Assembly (NCBI GenBank): GCA_937924465.1
Contig: CALDSP010000125.1
Span: 1-38,156 of the forward strand
Direction of reading: 5' to 3'
Source of the DNA: an uncultured Leptospiraceae bacterium
GTDB lineage: Bacteria; Spirochaetota; Leptospiria; Leptospirales; Leptospiraceae
Length of the DNA stretch: 38,156 nt
Positions 25,579 through 33,873 of the stretch are shown piece by piece. Both the position numbers and the translations under genes were made by a program. The notes beneath the pieces were generated by a model. It was not told the DNA's origin. It was given only the letters and a program-made list of their open reading frames with translations, and made no database searches. Each line of letters begins with the position of its first letter. The first letter of the stretch is position 1.

Positions 25579-26546
25579 TTTATTTTTAAAACCACCTTTC
25601 CGTACGATTTACGTTGCGTGACAGTTCGTATTGCTAAAGGAGCATCTTTAAGTTCAAAAGTTTTATATATGATTGGCTTTGTAATTCCTTTTTTATACCA
25701 TAAGTGTAAATCATCAACTGCTTCATGAATTTTTTCTGGAAAATTCATGAAATAAAGATTCCAGTAAAGTCCTACAAGACTTATGTTATTTAGTAATAAA
25801 AGATTGGTTGCAACCTGTGCAATTTTTCCACTTGTAAAACCAACTACAACAATTCTTCCTTCAAAGTTTGTACATAATATAGATTTTTCTAAAATTTCTC
25901 CTCCAACGGGATCAATCACTACATCTACTCCCCCGTATTCTTTACGAATTTTTTTTGACCAAGTAGAATCATTGTAATTAAAAACTAAATCTGCCCCTGC
26001 TTGTTTAGCAATTTCTATTTTTTCTTCACTTCCGACAGTAGCATATACCTTTGCACCTAACGCTTTCCCAATTTGAATAGCACTCGTACCAATTCCTCCA
26101 GCTCCCGCATGGACTAACAAGGTTTCCTTAGCTTGGAGTTGTCCTCTTACAATCACTCCAAAATAGGAAGATTGATACGTAACTACAAAACCGCAAGCCT
26201 CTTCAAAACTCATACCTTGTGGAATATGATAGAGATTTTTTTCTGGAACGGAAACTTTTTGAGCATATCCACCCAAAAAGGAGGCTCCATAAACTTTATC
26301 TCCTTCTTGAAACTGAGTTACTTTAGATCCTACTTTTGAAACTACTCCAGAAATTTCAGCTCCAGGAATAAAAGGTCTAGTTGGTCGCATTTGATATTTT
26401 CCTTGAATGAGTAAAAGATCAGGAAAATTTACTCCACAAGCATGAACATCTACAAGTACTTCATTTTCTTTATAGAGTGGTTCTTCTACATCAGTAAAGA
26501 GCATTTCTTCGGGTTCACACCATTTTTGTACAAGGTAGGCTTTCAT
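25575..26546 (-). CDS. NADPH:quinone-reductase-type MDR oxidoreductase
   Basis: A 323-aa medium-chain dehydrogenase/reductase of the quinone oxidoreductase (QOR) group, zinc-free. I take ATG 26546, not an upstream in-frame start: AAGGA precedes it by 7 nt, and it overlaps the NeuB stop as ATGA. The GroES-like N-domain has VHACGVNFPDLLLIQGKY and PGAEISGVV. The Rossmann motif is LLVHAGAGGIGTSAIQIGKA, and the C-domain has VDVVIDPVGGE. NADPH-dependent reduction of a quinone or enone is the family chemistry, and the physiological substrate is unknown. It sits between NeuB and a Fur regulator with overlaps on both sides. Confidence 0.9.
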   Translation of the reverse strand: MKAYLVQKWCEPEEMLFTDVEEPLYKENEVLVDVHACGVNFPDLLLIQGKYQMRPTRPFIPGAEISGVVSKVGSKVTQFQEGDKVYGASFLGGYAQKVSVPEKNLYHIPQGMSFEEACGFVVTYQSSYFGVIVRGQLQAKETLLVHAGAGGIGTSAIQIGKALGAKVYATVGSEEKIEIAKQAGADLVFNYNDSTWSKKIRKEYGGVDVVIDPVGGEILEKSILCTNFEGRIVVVGFTSGKIAQVATNLLLLNNISLVGLYWNLYFMNFPEKIHEAVDDLHLWYKKGITKPIIYKTFELKDAPLAIRTVTQRKSYGKVVLKIK

Positions 26547-27508
26547 TCTGTATTCCTTTGGTACCAAGAGTCACTATAACTAGAATCTTTCAAGTGTTGT
26601 GCAGGTCTAAGAGCTATCCATTTGTTATTTTTTTTATAAATAGAACGTCTTCCAAAAAAATGGCTTTGTTTTTCTTCTTTATGAAGGATCTTTGTTTTTT
26701 TTCCGCGCATAACGTAAGCAAGTTGGACTGCCTCTGCAAGTTGTTTCCAATCGTTTGGGTCCAAAGAAATAGAGTGATCTGGCCCAGGTAGATTTTTATC
26801 TAAAGTGAAATGTTTTTCAATTACACAAGCACCCATTCCAACTGCTATACTTGCCGCTAAGTTTCCATTAGAATGATCAGAAAATCCAATAGGACAGGAA
26901 ACAATTTCTTGATAAAAAGAGATTGTTTGTAAGTTTAATTTTTCGAAAGGTGTGGGATATAAAGAAACACAATGAAATAAACAAATATCTTTTATTTCTT
27001 TTTCAGCTAAAAACTCCATAGCACGAATTACCTCAAAAAGTTTAGATGCTCCTGTAGAAAGAAATACAGGACGTTTTGCACTACAAACTTTACTCAAAAG
27101 TTGTTTGTTCACAATGTCACCTGACGCAACCTTTAAAATAGGGACATTCAAACTTATAAGTAAATCTACAGCTGACTCACAAAGTGGAGTTGAAAAAAAA
27201 AGAACTCCTTCCTCTTGAGCTACTTTTTGAAATTCTATATGGAAGTTTTCGGAGAGTTCATATTCTTTAAAAATATCAAATAAAAACTTAGATTCTGAAT
27301 TGGTTGGATCAATAAATTCTTCAGTTTTATAAGTTTGAAATTTCACAGCATGAGCCCCTGCTTTAGCTGCTGCTTGAATAGTTCTTTTTCCTAATTCTAA
27401 ATTATTATTGTGATTGAGACCAATCTCTGCTACTAAAAAAGGAGGAGAGTTGGAAGAAACCTCTCTTCCTTCAATAAAAAGTTTTTGATTCAATTCTAGT
27501 AGATTCAT
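26543..27508 (-). CDS. neuB: NeuB-family nonulosonate synthase with shortened SAF region
   Basis: A 321-aa enzyme of the N-acetylneuraminate/legionaminate/pseudaminate synthase family, which condenses PEP with a hexosamine. The TIM barrel is seen as FLVAEIGLNHNNNLELG (24-40), AVKFQTYKTEEF, KVASGDI, FLSTGAS, FSDHSNGNLAASIAVGMGA and EKHFTLDKNLPGPDHSIS. Barrel residues look intact. The C-terminal antifreeze-like SAF domain, normally about 60-70 residues closing the neighbouring active site, is reduced to about 35 (FGRRSIYKKNNKWIALRPAQHL, then a short tail). No CMP-sugar synthetase or other nonulosonate gene is near. The sugar made is unknown and the symbol is by family only. It begins 1 nt after the hydrolase stop and overlaps the reductase. 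Confidence 0.85.
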   Translation of the reverse strand: MNLLELNQKLFIEGREVSSNSPPFLVAEIGLNHNNNLELGKRTIQAAAKAGAHAVKFQTYKTEEFIDPTNSESKFLFDIFKEYELSENFHIEFQKVAQEEGVLFFSTPLCESAVDLLISLNVPILKVASGDIVNKQLLSKVCSAKRPVFLSTGASKLFEVIRAMEFLAEKEIKDICLFHCVSLYPTPFEKLNLQTISFYQEIVSCPIGFSDHSNGNLAASIAVGMGACVIEKHFTLDKNLPGPDHSISLDPNDWKQLAEAVQLAYVMRGKKTKILHKEEKQSHFFGRRSIYKKNNKWIALRPAQHLKDSSYSDSWYQRNTE

Positions 27509-27509
27509 T

Positions 27510-28361
27510 TTATAAAGAACGAATAAACTCTAGAACATCATTTAAAACTTTTTCTCTATCTGCTTGCAATTCATTCATAAGTTCATGATAGAGTCCGGGA
27601 TAAATTTTGAGTTCTTTTCTTTTACAGTTTAGATTATTGAAAAACTCTTTTGTTCCAGTTACATCTGCAATTCCATCCTCTTCACCGTGGATCATAAGAA
27701 TTGGAACTTGTATGAGATGAGCTTTATTTTTCATTACTGCATTTAAATGAAATAAATTTTTTCCCATTTGGAAAGAAATTTTTCCATGAACTAATGGATC
27801 TTTTTTATATGCATCAATCACACTTTGATCATGGCTAAGATATTTTAAATCCAAGTTTGCATCTAAAGTTACAGAGGGCATAAAATTACTTAGGATTTCA
27901 GCTAAAACTTTCTTGATTTCTTTTTCTAAATCCATTTTAATTTTTAGTCCGGGTGAACTAATAATAAGTCCGAGCAAATTGTCTTGATTAAACCCTTCTG
28001 TAGCATATTGTAGAGCAATGACTCCACCCAAAGAGTGACCTAGTAGAATTATTTTTTCAACTTTTTGTTCTTGTTTTACAATTCGAATTAAATCTGCGAG
28101 GTCGTCAATATAACGTTGAAATTGATCTACATGTCCGCGTTTTCCTTCTGATCTTCCATGTCCGCGTGAATCTAGAGCATAAACACTTACGGGTTCATTT
28201 TCCAAGGCGTTTAAGAGATTTTTATAGCGATCGCTATGCTCTCCAAATCCATGTTGAATAACCAAGACTTTTTCAGTGTTTGGTTTTGTCCATGATTGAA
28301 AAAAAATATTTAAACCATCTACGGATGATTGAAAATTAGCCTGCTTGTTTTTAAAACTCAT
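27510..28361 (-). CDS. Alpha/beta hydrolase, monoacylglycerol-lipase-like
   Basis: A 283-aa cytoplasmic serine hydrolase of the Hydrolase_4/monoglyceride lipase group. Visible features are QHGFGEHSDRY (36-46, oxyanion HGxxEH motif typical of the group), DSRGHGRSEGKRGHVDQF (64-81), the nucleophile S110 in LLGHSLGG, the acid D229 in HGEEDGIAD, and H259 in GLYHELMNE. It leads a four-gene operon (hydrolase, neuB, reductase, fur). The promoter must lie in the 28362-28582 gap, where no clear box is visible. Lysophospholipid or monoglyceride is a likely substrate class by family. Confidence 0.9.
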   Translation of the reverse strand: MSFKNKQANFQSSVDGLNIFFQSWTKPNTEKVLVIQHGFGEHSDRYKNLLNALENEPVSVYALDSRGHGRSEGKRGHVDQFQRYIDDLADLIRIVKQEQKVEKIILLGHSLGGVIALQYATEGFNQDNLLGLIISSPGLKIKMDLEKEIKKVLAEILSNFMPSVTLDANLDLKYLSHDQSVIDAYKKDPLVHGKISFQMGKNLFHLNAVMKNKAHLIQVPILMIHGEEDGIADVTGTKEFFNNLNCKRKELKIYPGLYHELMNELQADREKVLNDVLEFIRSL

Positions 28362-28561
28362 ACTTACTAAACCTTCTCTATAATTGTTTGAATTAGACCA
28401 ATCATAAAAGAAACTACTCTTTTTGAAACTAGTTTTTATAAATGAAAAAAGTCAAAACTTAAAATTTCCAAAATTTTCATAAAAATTTAAATAAAATAAA
28501 CATAGCTAAAAAAATCATACAAATCATCATAAAACAGCAATCCGTTATTTTAGAAAAAAAA

Positions 28562-28595
28562 TCCAATATATTGAAAAATTGATTGCTTTATTGGA
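28562..28595 (+). promoter_or_regulatory. Inverted repeat upstream of the sulfate operon
   Basis: TCCAATA (28562-28568) and TATTGGA (28589-28595) form a 7-nt inverted repeat with a 20-nt spacer. The left half overlaps a 10-nt palindrome CAATATATTG (28564-28573) and a weak -10-like TATATT (28567-28572), with TTATTT (28545-28550) 16 nt upstream. It is positioned to be an operator for the sulfur genes, but the region is so AT-rich that chance is a real alternative. I see no SAM or other riboswitch fold in the 28362-28618 leader. Confidence 0.25.
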
Positions 28596-28618
28596 GAATT
28601 AAAAAATCATGGTTACAA

Positions 28619-29584
28619 ATGAATAAGTTACTTTTCGGAGTATTTTTATTTTTTAGCTGTAAGTTTAATGCTCAAAATATTTATTTACTGAATGTTTCAT
28701 ACGATCCTACTAGGGAAATGTATGCTGAATTAAATTTTCTTTTTGAGCAAATTTACAGTAAGAATGGAAAGTCCGTTCAGGTTTTGCAGTCACATGGAGG
28801 AAGTTCTAAACAGGCTAATTTAGTCAATTGGGGGCTAAGAGCAGATGTTGTCACGTTAGGAATGGAATCTGACATTCAAAAAATTGCCGATAAAGGATTT
28901 ATTTCAAAAAACTGGAAAGAAAAATTTCTAAACTCTTCTACGCCATACTATTCCACTATAGTCTTTATTGTTCGCAAGGGAAATCCTAAGAATATTTATA
29001 GTTGGGAAGATCTGACGCATGACGTTCAAGTGATTACTTCAAATCCAAAAACATCAAGTGGTGGAAAGTGGAACTTTTTAGCTGCTTATGGATATTTTAA
29101 GTTGAAAGGATACAAAAACCCCGAAGAGGAAGTGCGTAAGATTTATAAAAATACAATAGTTTTAGATTCTGGTGCAAGGGCAAGTGCTTCTACTTTTTTT
29201 CAAAGAAAACTTGGAGATGTTCTTATTATTTGGGAAAATGAAGCATTGCTTGCGTTACGTGAAAAAATTGAACCTACAGAAATTATTTATCCTTCTATAA
29301 GCATTTATGCTCAGCCAATGGTAGCAGTTGTAGAACGAACAACAGTAATGAAGAACACGAAAGAGCTTGCGGAAGCTTATTTAAATTTTCTTTATACTCA
29401 AGAATCTCAAGAAATTATTGCTAAACATGGTTTTAGACCTATTCATCCAAAGCTAAAAGAGAAATTTAAAGATAATTATCCTACCCTAACTCTCTTTAAA
29501 GTAGAAGAAGTTTTTGGAAATTGGGAAAATGTGAACAGAGAAATTTTTGCAAGTGGAAGTTTAATCGATAGGATTTTAGAATGA
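28619..29584 (+). CDS. sbp: Periplasmic sulfate-binding protein
   Basis: A 321-aa sulfate/thiosulfate-binding protein. ATG 28619 is preferred over TTG 28583 because it opens directly onto a signal peptide (MNKLLFGVFLFFSC..., cleavage near FNA-QN); neither start has a good Shine-Dalgarno. The mature protein begins LLNVSYDPTREMYAEL and has QSHGGSSKQANLVNWGLRADVVTLGMESD in the usual place (key residues SHGGSS, ADVVTL), then TSNPKTSSGGKWNFLAAYGY, all typical of Sbp. It delivers sulfate to CysTWA encoded by the next three genes, the first of which overlaps it by 4 nt. Confidence 0.94.
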   Translation: MNKLLFGVFLFFSCKFNAQNIYLLNVSYDPTREMYAELNFLFEQIYSKNGKSVQVLQSHGGSSKQANLVNWGLRADVVTLGMESDIQKIADKGFISKNWKEKFLNSSTPYYSTIVFIVRKGNPKNIYSWEDLTHDVQVITSNPKTSSGGKWNFLAAYGYFKLKGYKNPEEEVRKIYKNTIVLDSGARASASTFFQRKLGDVLIIWENEALLALREKIEPTEIIYPSISIYAQPMVAVVERTTVMKNTKELAEAYLNFLYTQESQEIIAKHGFRPIHPKLKEKFKDNYPTLTLFKVEEVFGNWENVNREIFASGSLIDRILE

Positions 29585-30399
29585 GTTCAAATATTTATTA
29601 TCCTAAGAAGTTAAAAACTATTCTCTTAGTTTACGTTTTGTTTTACTTGGGAATGATTGTGCTTATTCCGTTCTTTGCTTTATTGAATAATTCTTTTCAA
29701 TTAGATTGGCATGAATTTTTAGGAATTATTTTTCATAAAAGATGTTTGGCGGCATATAAAACAAGTTTTTTATGTTCTCTTTTTGCGGCATTACTAAATT
29801 CTTTTTTTGGGTTTATTATAGCTTATTCATTAGTTAAGTTTGAGTTTTTTGGAAAGAGGTTTTTTGATTCTATTATAGATTTCCCATTTGCTCTTCCTAC
29901 TGCTGTAGCAGGGCTTACTTACGTAGATTTATATTCCCAAAATGGACTTTTTGGTAGACTACTTGGTCTACCTTTAGCATATACAAAAGAAGGAATTGTA
30001 CTAGTTCTTTCTTTTGTAAGTTTGCCTTTTGCTGTTCGAACTATTCAACCAGTCCTTCAAGAAATGGATCCAGAATTAGAACAAGCCGCAATTTCTCTAG
30101 GAGCCAACCCTTTTCAAGTTTTAAGTTATGTTATTATTCCCTATCTTCTTCCTGCCTGGATTACGGCTTTTACCTTGAGTTTTGCTCGTTCTTTAGCTGA
30201 ATATGGAAGTGTAGTGTTTATATCTGGAAATTTGCCTTATAAAACAGAAATAGCTCCTCTAATCATTGCAATTAAATTGGAACAGTTCGATAAATTAGGT
30301 GCAAGTGCTATTGGGGTTTTTTTGCTTTTCATTTCTTTTGTGCTACTCTTCATTTTGAATTACTTAGAAAAGTGGAGCAATTATAATTATGAGAAATAA
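29581..30399 (+). CDS. cysT: Sulfate ABC transporter permease CysT
   Basis: A 272-aa inner-membrane permease with about six TM helices. The EAA loop that contacts CysA reads EQAAISLGANPFQVLSYVII, and FPFALPTAVAGLTYVDLYSQNG is the CysT hallmark before it. TM1 is close to the N-terminus. The start overlaps sbp by 4 nt and the end overlaps cysW by 11 nt. It forms the heterodimeric channel with CysW. Confidence 0.95.
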   Translation: MSSNIYYPKKLKTILLVYVLFYLGMIVLIPFFALLNNSFQLDWHEFLGIIFHKRCLAAYKTSFLCSLFAALLNSFFGFIIAYSLVKFEFFGKRFFDSIIDFPFALPTAVAGLTYVDLYSQNGLFGRLLGLPLAYTKEGIVLVLSFVSLPFAVRTIQPVLQEMDPELEQAAISLGANPFQVLSYVIIPYLLPAWITAFTLSFARSLAEYGSVVFISGNLPYKTEIAPLIIAIKLEQFDKLGASAIGVFLLFISFVLLFILNYLEKWSNYNYEK

Positions 30400-31198
30400 A
30401 CTTTTACGTTACGTGCTAAGTTGTATAAGTGTTTTATTTTTGAGTATTATAATCTTGTTACCCTTAATGAATGTTTTTATACATGCTTTGGAAAAGGGAT
30501 TTACTTTTTATTTGAATAGTATTTTTCATCCTCATACAATTTCAGCATTACTTTTAAACTTAACTGTAGCTTTATTTACTGTACCCTTAAATTTAATTTT
30601 TGGAGTTTCGGCAGCTATTTTACTAACTCGCTTTCATTTTTTTGGAAAAAATTTTTTGTTAGCTATAATAGACTTACCTTTTTCTATTTCTCCTGTTATA
30701 GCTGGACTTATTTTTATTTTAGTATTTAGTTTAGAAGGTTGGTTGGGAAATTGGCTCGAGTCTAAAGGTTTTCAAGTTATATTTGCAATCCCCGGAATTG
30801 TAATAGCTACAATTTTTGTAACCTTTCCTTTTGTGGTGAGAGAAGTAATTCCTGTTTTAGAAGCAAGTGGAGATGAGGAGGAACAAGCTGCTTTTACGTT
30901 AGGTGCTAATTACTGGCAGACTTTCTTTTTTGTCACAATTCCAAAAATCAAATGGGGACTTCTTTATGGAGTTATTTTATGTACCGCAAAAGTGATGGGA
31001 GAATTTGGAGCTGTTTCTTTAGTATCTGGACATATTACCGGGTTTACGGATACCTTACCTCTTAGAGTTGAAAAACTTTATAATGAATATCAGACTACAG
31101 CCGCTTTTAGTGTAGCAAGTTTACTGGTTCTCTTTTCCTTTTTAACTTTCATAGCTAAAGTATTATTGGAAAGGAGAATAGGGGAGACTCAAAAATGA
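30389..31198 (+). CDS. cysW: Sulfate ABC transporter permease CysW
   Basis: A 269-aa partner permease. Six hydrophobic segments surround the conserved DLPFSISPVIAGLIFILVF and the EAA loop EQAAFTLGANYWQTFFFVTI; the following segment KVMGEFGAVSLVSGHI is typical of CysW. It overlaps cysT by 11 nt and cysA by 4 nt, so stoichiometric translation is likely. Confidence 0.95.
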   Translation: MRNKLLRYVLSCISVLFLSIIILLPLMNVFIHALEKGFTFYLNSIFHPHTISALLLNLTVALFTVPLNLIFGVSAAILLTRFHFFGKNFLLAIIDLPFSISPVIAGLIFILVFSLEGWLGNWLESKGFQVIFAIPGIVIATIFVTFPFVVREVIPVLEASGDEEEQAAFTLGANYWQTFFFVTIPKIKWGLLYGVILCTAKVMGEFGAVSLVSGHITGFTDTLPLRVEKLYNEYQTTAAFSVASLLVLFSFLTFIAKVLLERRIGETQK

Positions 31199-32220
31199 GC
31201 ATAAAAATTCAAAATATATCTAAAAAATTTAATGGACATTTTGCCCTCGCAAACGTCAGTTTTGATGTTCACGAAGGAGAGCTAATTTCTTTACTTGGTC
31301 CTTCTGGATCTGGAAAAACTACTTTATTAAGAATTATTGCGGGACTCGAGACTCCCACAGAAGGAGAAATTTTATATTTTAATGAATTAGCAACTTCTAT
31401 TCCTATTCAAGAGAGAAACATTGGATTTGTATTTCAGCATTATGCTTTGTTTAAACATATGACAGTAGAGGGAAATGTAGAATTTCCTTTAAAAATTCGA
31501 AACCTCAATAAAAAAGATCGAAAGAAAAGAGTTACAGAACTTTTGCAACTTGTTCAGTTAGAAAATCTTGCAAAACGTTATCCTCATCAATTATCAGGTG
31601 GGCAAAAACAACGTGTTGCTTTGGCAAGGGCTTTAGCTTCTGAACCAAAGGTCTTATTGTTAGATGAACCATTTGGAGCTCTTGATGCTAATGTTCGTAA
31701 AGAACTACGTCGTTGGTTGCGAAATTTACACAAAGAAATTAAAGTTACTACTATAATGGTCACCCATGATCAAGAAGAAGCCTTTGAAGTATCGGATAAG
31801 GTTGTAATATTGAACAAAGGAAAGTTAGAACAAATTGGAAAGCCAGATGAAGTATTTCACAATCCTGCAAACTCATTTGTTATAAAATTTTTAGGCAATG
31901 TAAATATTTTTCATGGAAGACTGGAACAAGGGAAATGGATACTTAGTAAAAATGAAACAACTAGTGCTCAACCTATTTACATTCGTCCTTATGAGTGGGA
32001 TATTTCTCTTGAAAAGAATGAGAATTATATTCAAGCCAAAGTGCTTTATATAAATGCCGCAAGCTCTATTGTAAAACTAGACGTTCATACAATTGATAAT
32101 CAAGTTGTCCAAGTGGATTTGACTTATGAACAATATAAAATGCTAAATATTCAAAAAGAAATGAATGTATACATTAAACCTAAGGACATAAGAATATTTG
32201 AAGAGGATTTTGTAATATGA
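31195..32220 (+). CDS. cysA: Sulfate ABC transporter ATPase CysA
   Basis: A 341-aa ATPase energising sulfate uptake. Walker A is GPSGSGKT (35-42), the Q-loop FVFQHYALFKHMTV (78-91), the signature LSGGQKQR (133-140), and Walker B LLLDEP (154-159), followed by the H-loop VTHDQEEA. The C-terminal 100 residues form the TOBE-like regulatory domain of CysA/PotA-type ATPases (YIRPYEWDIS...). Both ends overlap neighbours by 4 nt (ATGA). Confidence 0.96.
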   Translation: MSIKIQNISKKFNGHFALANVSFDVHEGELISLLGPSGSGKTTLLRIIAGLETPTEGEILYFNELATSIPIQERNIGFVFQHYALFKHMTVEGNVEFPLKIRNLNKKDRKKRVTELLQLVQLENLAKRYPHQLSGGQKQRVALARALASEPKVLLLDEPFGALDANVRKELRRWLRNLHKEIKVTTIMVTHDQEEAFEVSDKVVILNKGKLEQIGKPDEVFHNPANSFVIKFLGNVNIFHGRLEQGKWILSKNETTSAQPIYIRPYEWDISLEKNENYIQAKVLYINAASSIVKLDVHTIDNQVVQVDLTYEQYKMLNIQKEMNVYIKPKDIRIFEEDFVI

Positions 32221-32942
32221 ATACAGTTACAAAGAATGAAAAAGAAATCCAAAAATGGAACGATTTATATGTACAAAATCGTACGGAAAAAACATTAGAA
32301 TTATTATTACAAGAATTTGGAAAAGATGCTTGGTTTTCAACAAGTTTGGGAATTGAGGATCAGGTTTTACTTGATTTGTTAGTTAAAACTAATCTCCCAT
32401 TCACAATATTTACTTTAGATACTGGAAGGCTTTTTTACGAAACTTACAATTTAATTGAAAAGACTGAAAAGCATTATAATAGAAAAATTAAGATTTATTT
32501 TCCTAATTCTGAACAAGTTGAGAATTTGGTTAATGAAAAAGGAATCAACTCTTTTTATGAAAGTATAGAAAATCGAAAAGAATGTTGTAGAGTTCGAAAA
32601 TTAGAGCCTCTAGGAAGAGCATTAAAAAATGCTAAAGTTTGGATAACAGGTTTAAGAAGAGAACAAGCTATAACTAGAGCAGAGATGCAATTTGCAGAAT
32701 GGGACTTTTCACATAACGTCTTAAAGGTCAATCCTTTAATTGATTGGACGTTGGATGAAATATGGAATTATACTAAAGAAAATAAAGTTCCTTATAATCC
32801 TTTACACGATAAAAATTTTCCAAGCATTGGTTGTGCACCTTGCACAAGAGAAATTTTACCTGGTGAGGATATTCGGGCAGGGCGTTGGTGGTGGGAAAAT
32901 CCAACAACAAAAGAATGTGGTCTTCATATACAAAATAAATAA
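32217..32942 (+). CDS. cysH: Adenylyl-sulfate (APS) reductase, 4Fe-4S type
   Basis: A 241-aa thioredoxin-dependent reductase that makes sulfite. The PP-loop-type N-domain has FSTSLGIEDQVLLDLL and FTLDTGRLFYETY. Two cysteine pairs, C123-C124 (KECCRVRK) and C206/C209 (GCAPCTRE), mark the iron-sulfur form that uses APS directly. The nucleophile C234 lies in the C-terminal ECGLH motif. PAPS reductases lack the two pairs. This agrees with the absence of an APS kinase (cysC) here, and with CysN having no kinase fusion. It starts in the cysA stop (ATGA) and ends 13 nt before cysD. Confidence 0.95.
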   Translation: MNTVTKNEKEIQKWNDLYVQNRTEKTLELLLQEFGKDAWFSTSLGIEDQVLLDLLVKTNLPFTIFTLDTGRLFYETYNLIEKTEKHYNRKIKIYFPNSEQVENLVNEKGINSFYESIENRKECCRVRKLEPLGRALKNAKVWITGLRREQAITRAEMQFAEWDFSHNVLKVNPLIDWTLDEIWNYTKENKVPYNPLHDKNFPSIGCAPCTREILPGEDIRAGRWWWENPTTKECGLHIQNK

Positions 32943-32955
32943 TAAAAGGTAAGGT

Positions 32956-33873
32956 ATGATCAATACACTTAATAAATACGAAATTTCTCATTTAAAAGAG
33001 CTTGAGGCAGAAGCCATTTATATAATGCGAGAAGTTGCAGCTCAATTTGAGCGTCCTGTTTTACTTTTCTCTGGAGGAAAAGACTCTATTACTTTAGTTC
33101 GCATTGCTGAAAAGGCTTTTCGACCTGCTAAGTTTCCTTTTCCTCTTTTGCATATAGACACTGGTCATAATTTTCCAGAAACAATTCAATTTCGAGATAG
33201 ACTGATTGCAAGAATTGGAGAAAAGCTCATTGTACGTTACGTGCAAGATTCTATTGATACAGGACGAGTTGTAGAAGAAAAAGGAAGAGGGGCTAGCCGA
33301 AATAAGCTCCAAACAGTTACACTTTTAGATGCAATTGAAGAATTTAAGTTTGATGCTGCTTTTGGTGGTGCAAGACGTGACGAAGAAAAAGCAAGAGCCA
33401 AGGAAAGAATTTTTTCTTTCCGAGATGAGTTTGGTCAATGGGATCCAAAACGTCAACGTCCAGAACTTTGGAATCTTTATAATGGTAGAATTAAAAAAGG
33501 TGAGCATATGAGAGTTTTTCCCATTAGCAATTGGACTGAAATGGATGTTTGGCAGTATATACTTCTAGAAAAGTTAGAAATTCCAAGTATTTATTTTTCT
33601 CATAAACGAAAGTGTTTTTATAGAGATGGGATGCTTGTTCCTTACTCTGAATTTTTACCAAACGATCCCAACGAAAAGGTAGAAGAAATGACTGTAAGAT
33701 TTCGAACTGTAGGAGATATGACCTGCACAGGAGCTGTGCTCTCCACAGCTTCTACCTTAGAGGAAATTATAGAAGAAGTTGCACAAGCTAGAGTCACGGA
33801 ACGAGGCAGTAGAGCAGACGACAAAACAAGTGAGGCAGCAATGGAAGAGCGAAAAAAGGAAGGATATTTCTAA
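32956..33873 (+). CDS. cysD: Sulfate adenylyltransferase subunit 2 (CysD)
   Basis: A 305-aa ATP-sulfurylase catalytic subunit making APS from sulfate and ATP. The PP-loop is SGGKDS (39-44). Other family blocks are HIDTGHNFPETIQFRD, RRDEEKARAKERIFSFRD and the C-terminal VRFRTVGDMTCTGAV. The length is normal. It is preceded by AAGGTAAGG, and its TAA overlaps the cysN ATG by one base (TAATG), giving close coupling to its regulatory partner. Confidence 0.97.
   Translation: MINTLNKYEISHLKELEAEAIYIMREVAAQFERPVLLFSGGKDSITLVRIAEKAFRPAKFPFPLLHIDTGHNFPETIQFRDRLIARIGEKLIVRYVQDSIDTGRVVEEKGRGASRNKLQTVTLLDAIEEFKFDAAFGGARRDEEKARAKERIFSFRDEFGQWDPKRQRPELWNLYNGRIKKGEHMRVFPISNWTEMDVWQYILLEKLEIPSIYFSHKRKCFYRDGMLVPYSEFLPNDPNEKVEEMTVRFRTVGDMTCTGAVLSTASTLEEIIEEVAQARVTERGSRADDKTSEAAMEERKKEGYF

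Noticed and set aside
28227..28238. Perfect palindrome TAGCGATCGCTA, containing the HIP1 octamer GCGATCGC known from cyanobacteria
   Set aside because: I noticed only one copy, and it lies inside the hydrolase reading frame (Ser-Asp-Arg-Tyr codons). A single instance gives no evidence of a repeated element.
28376..28396. Imperfect CTATAATT...AATTAG repeat upstream of the hydrolase operon as a Fur/PerR box
   Set aside because: The arms are short, unequal and made almost only of A and T in a very AT-rich gap. There is no convincing match to a known box.
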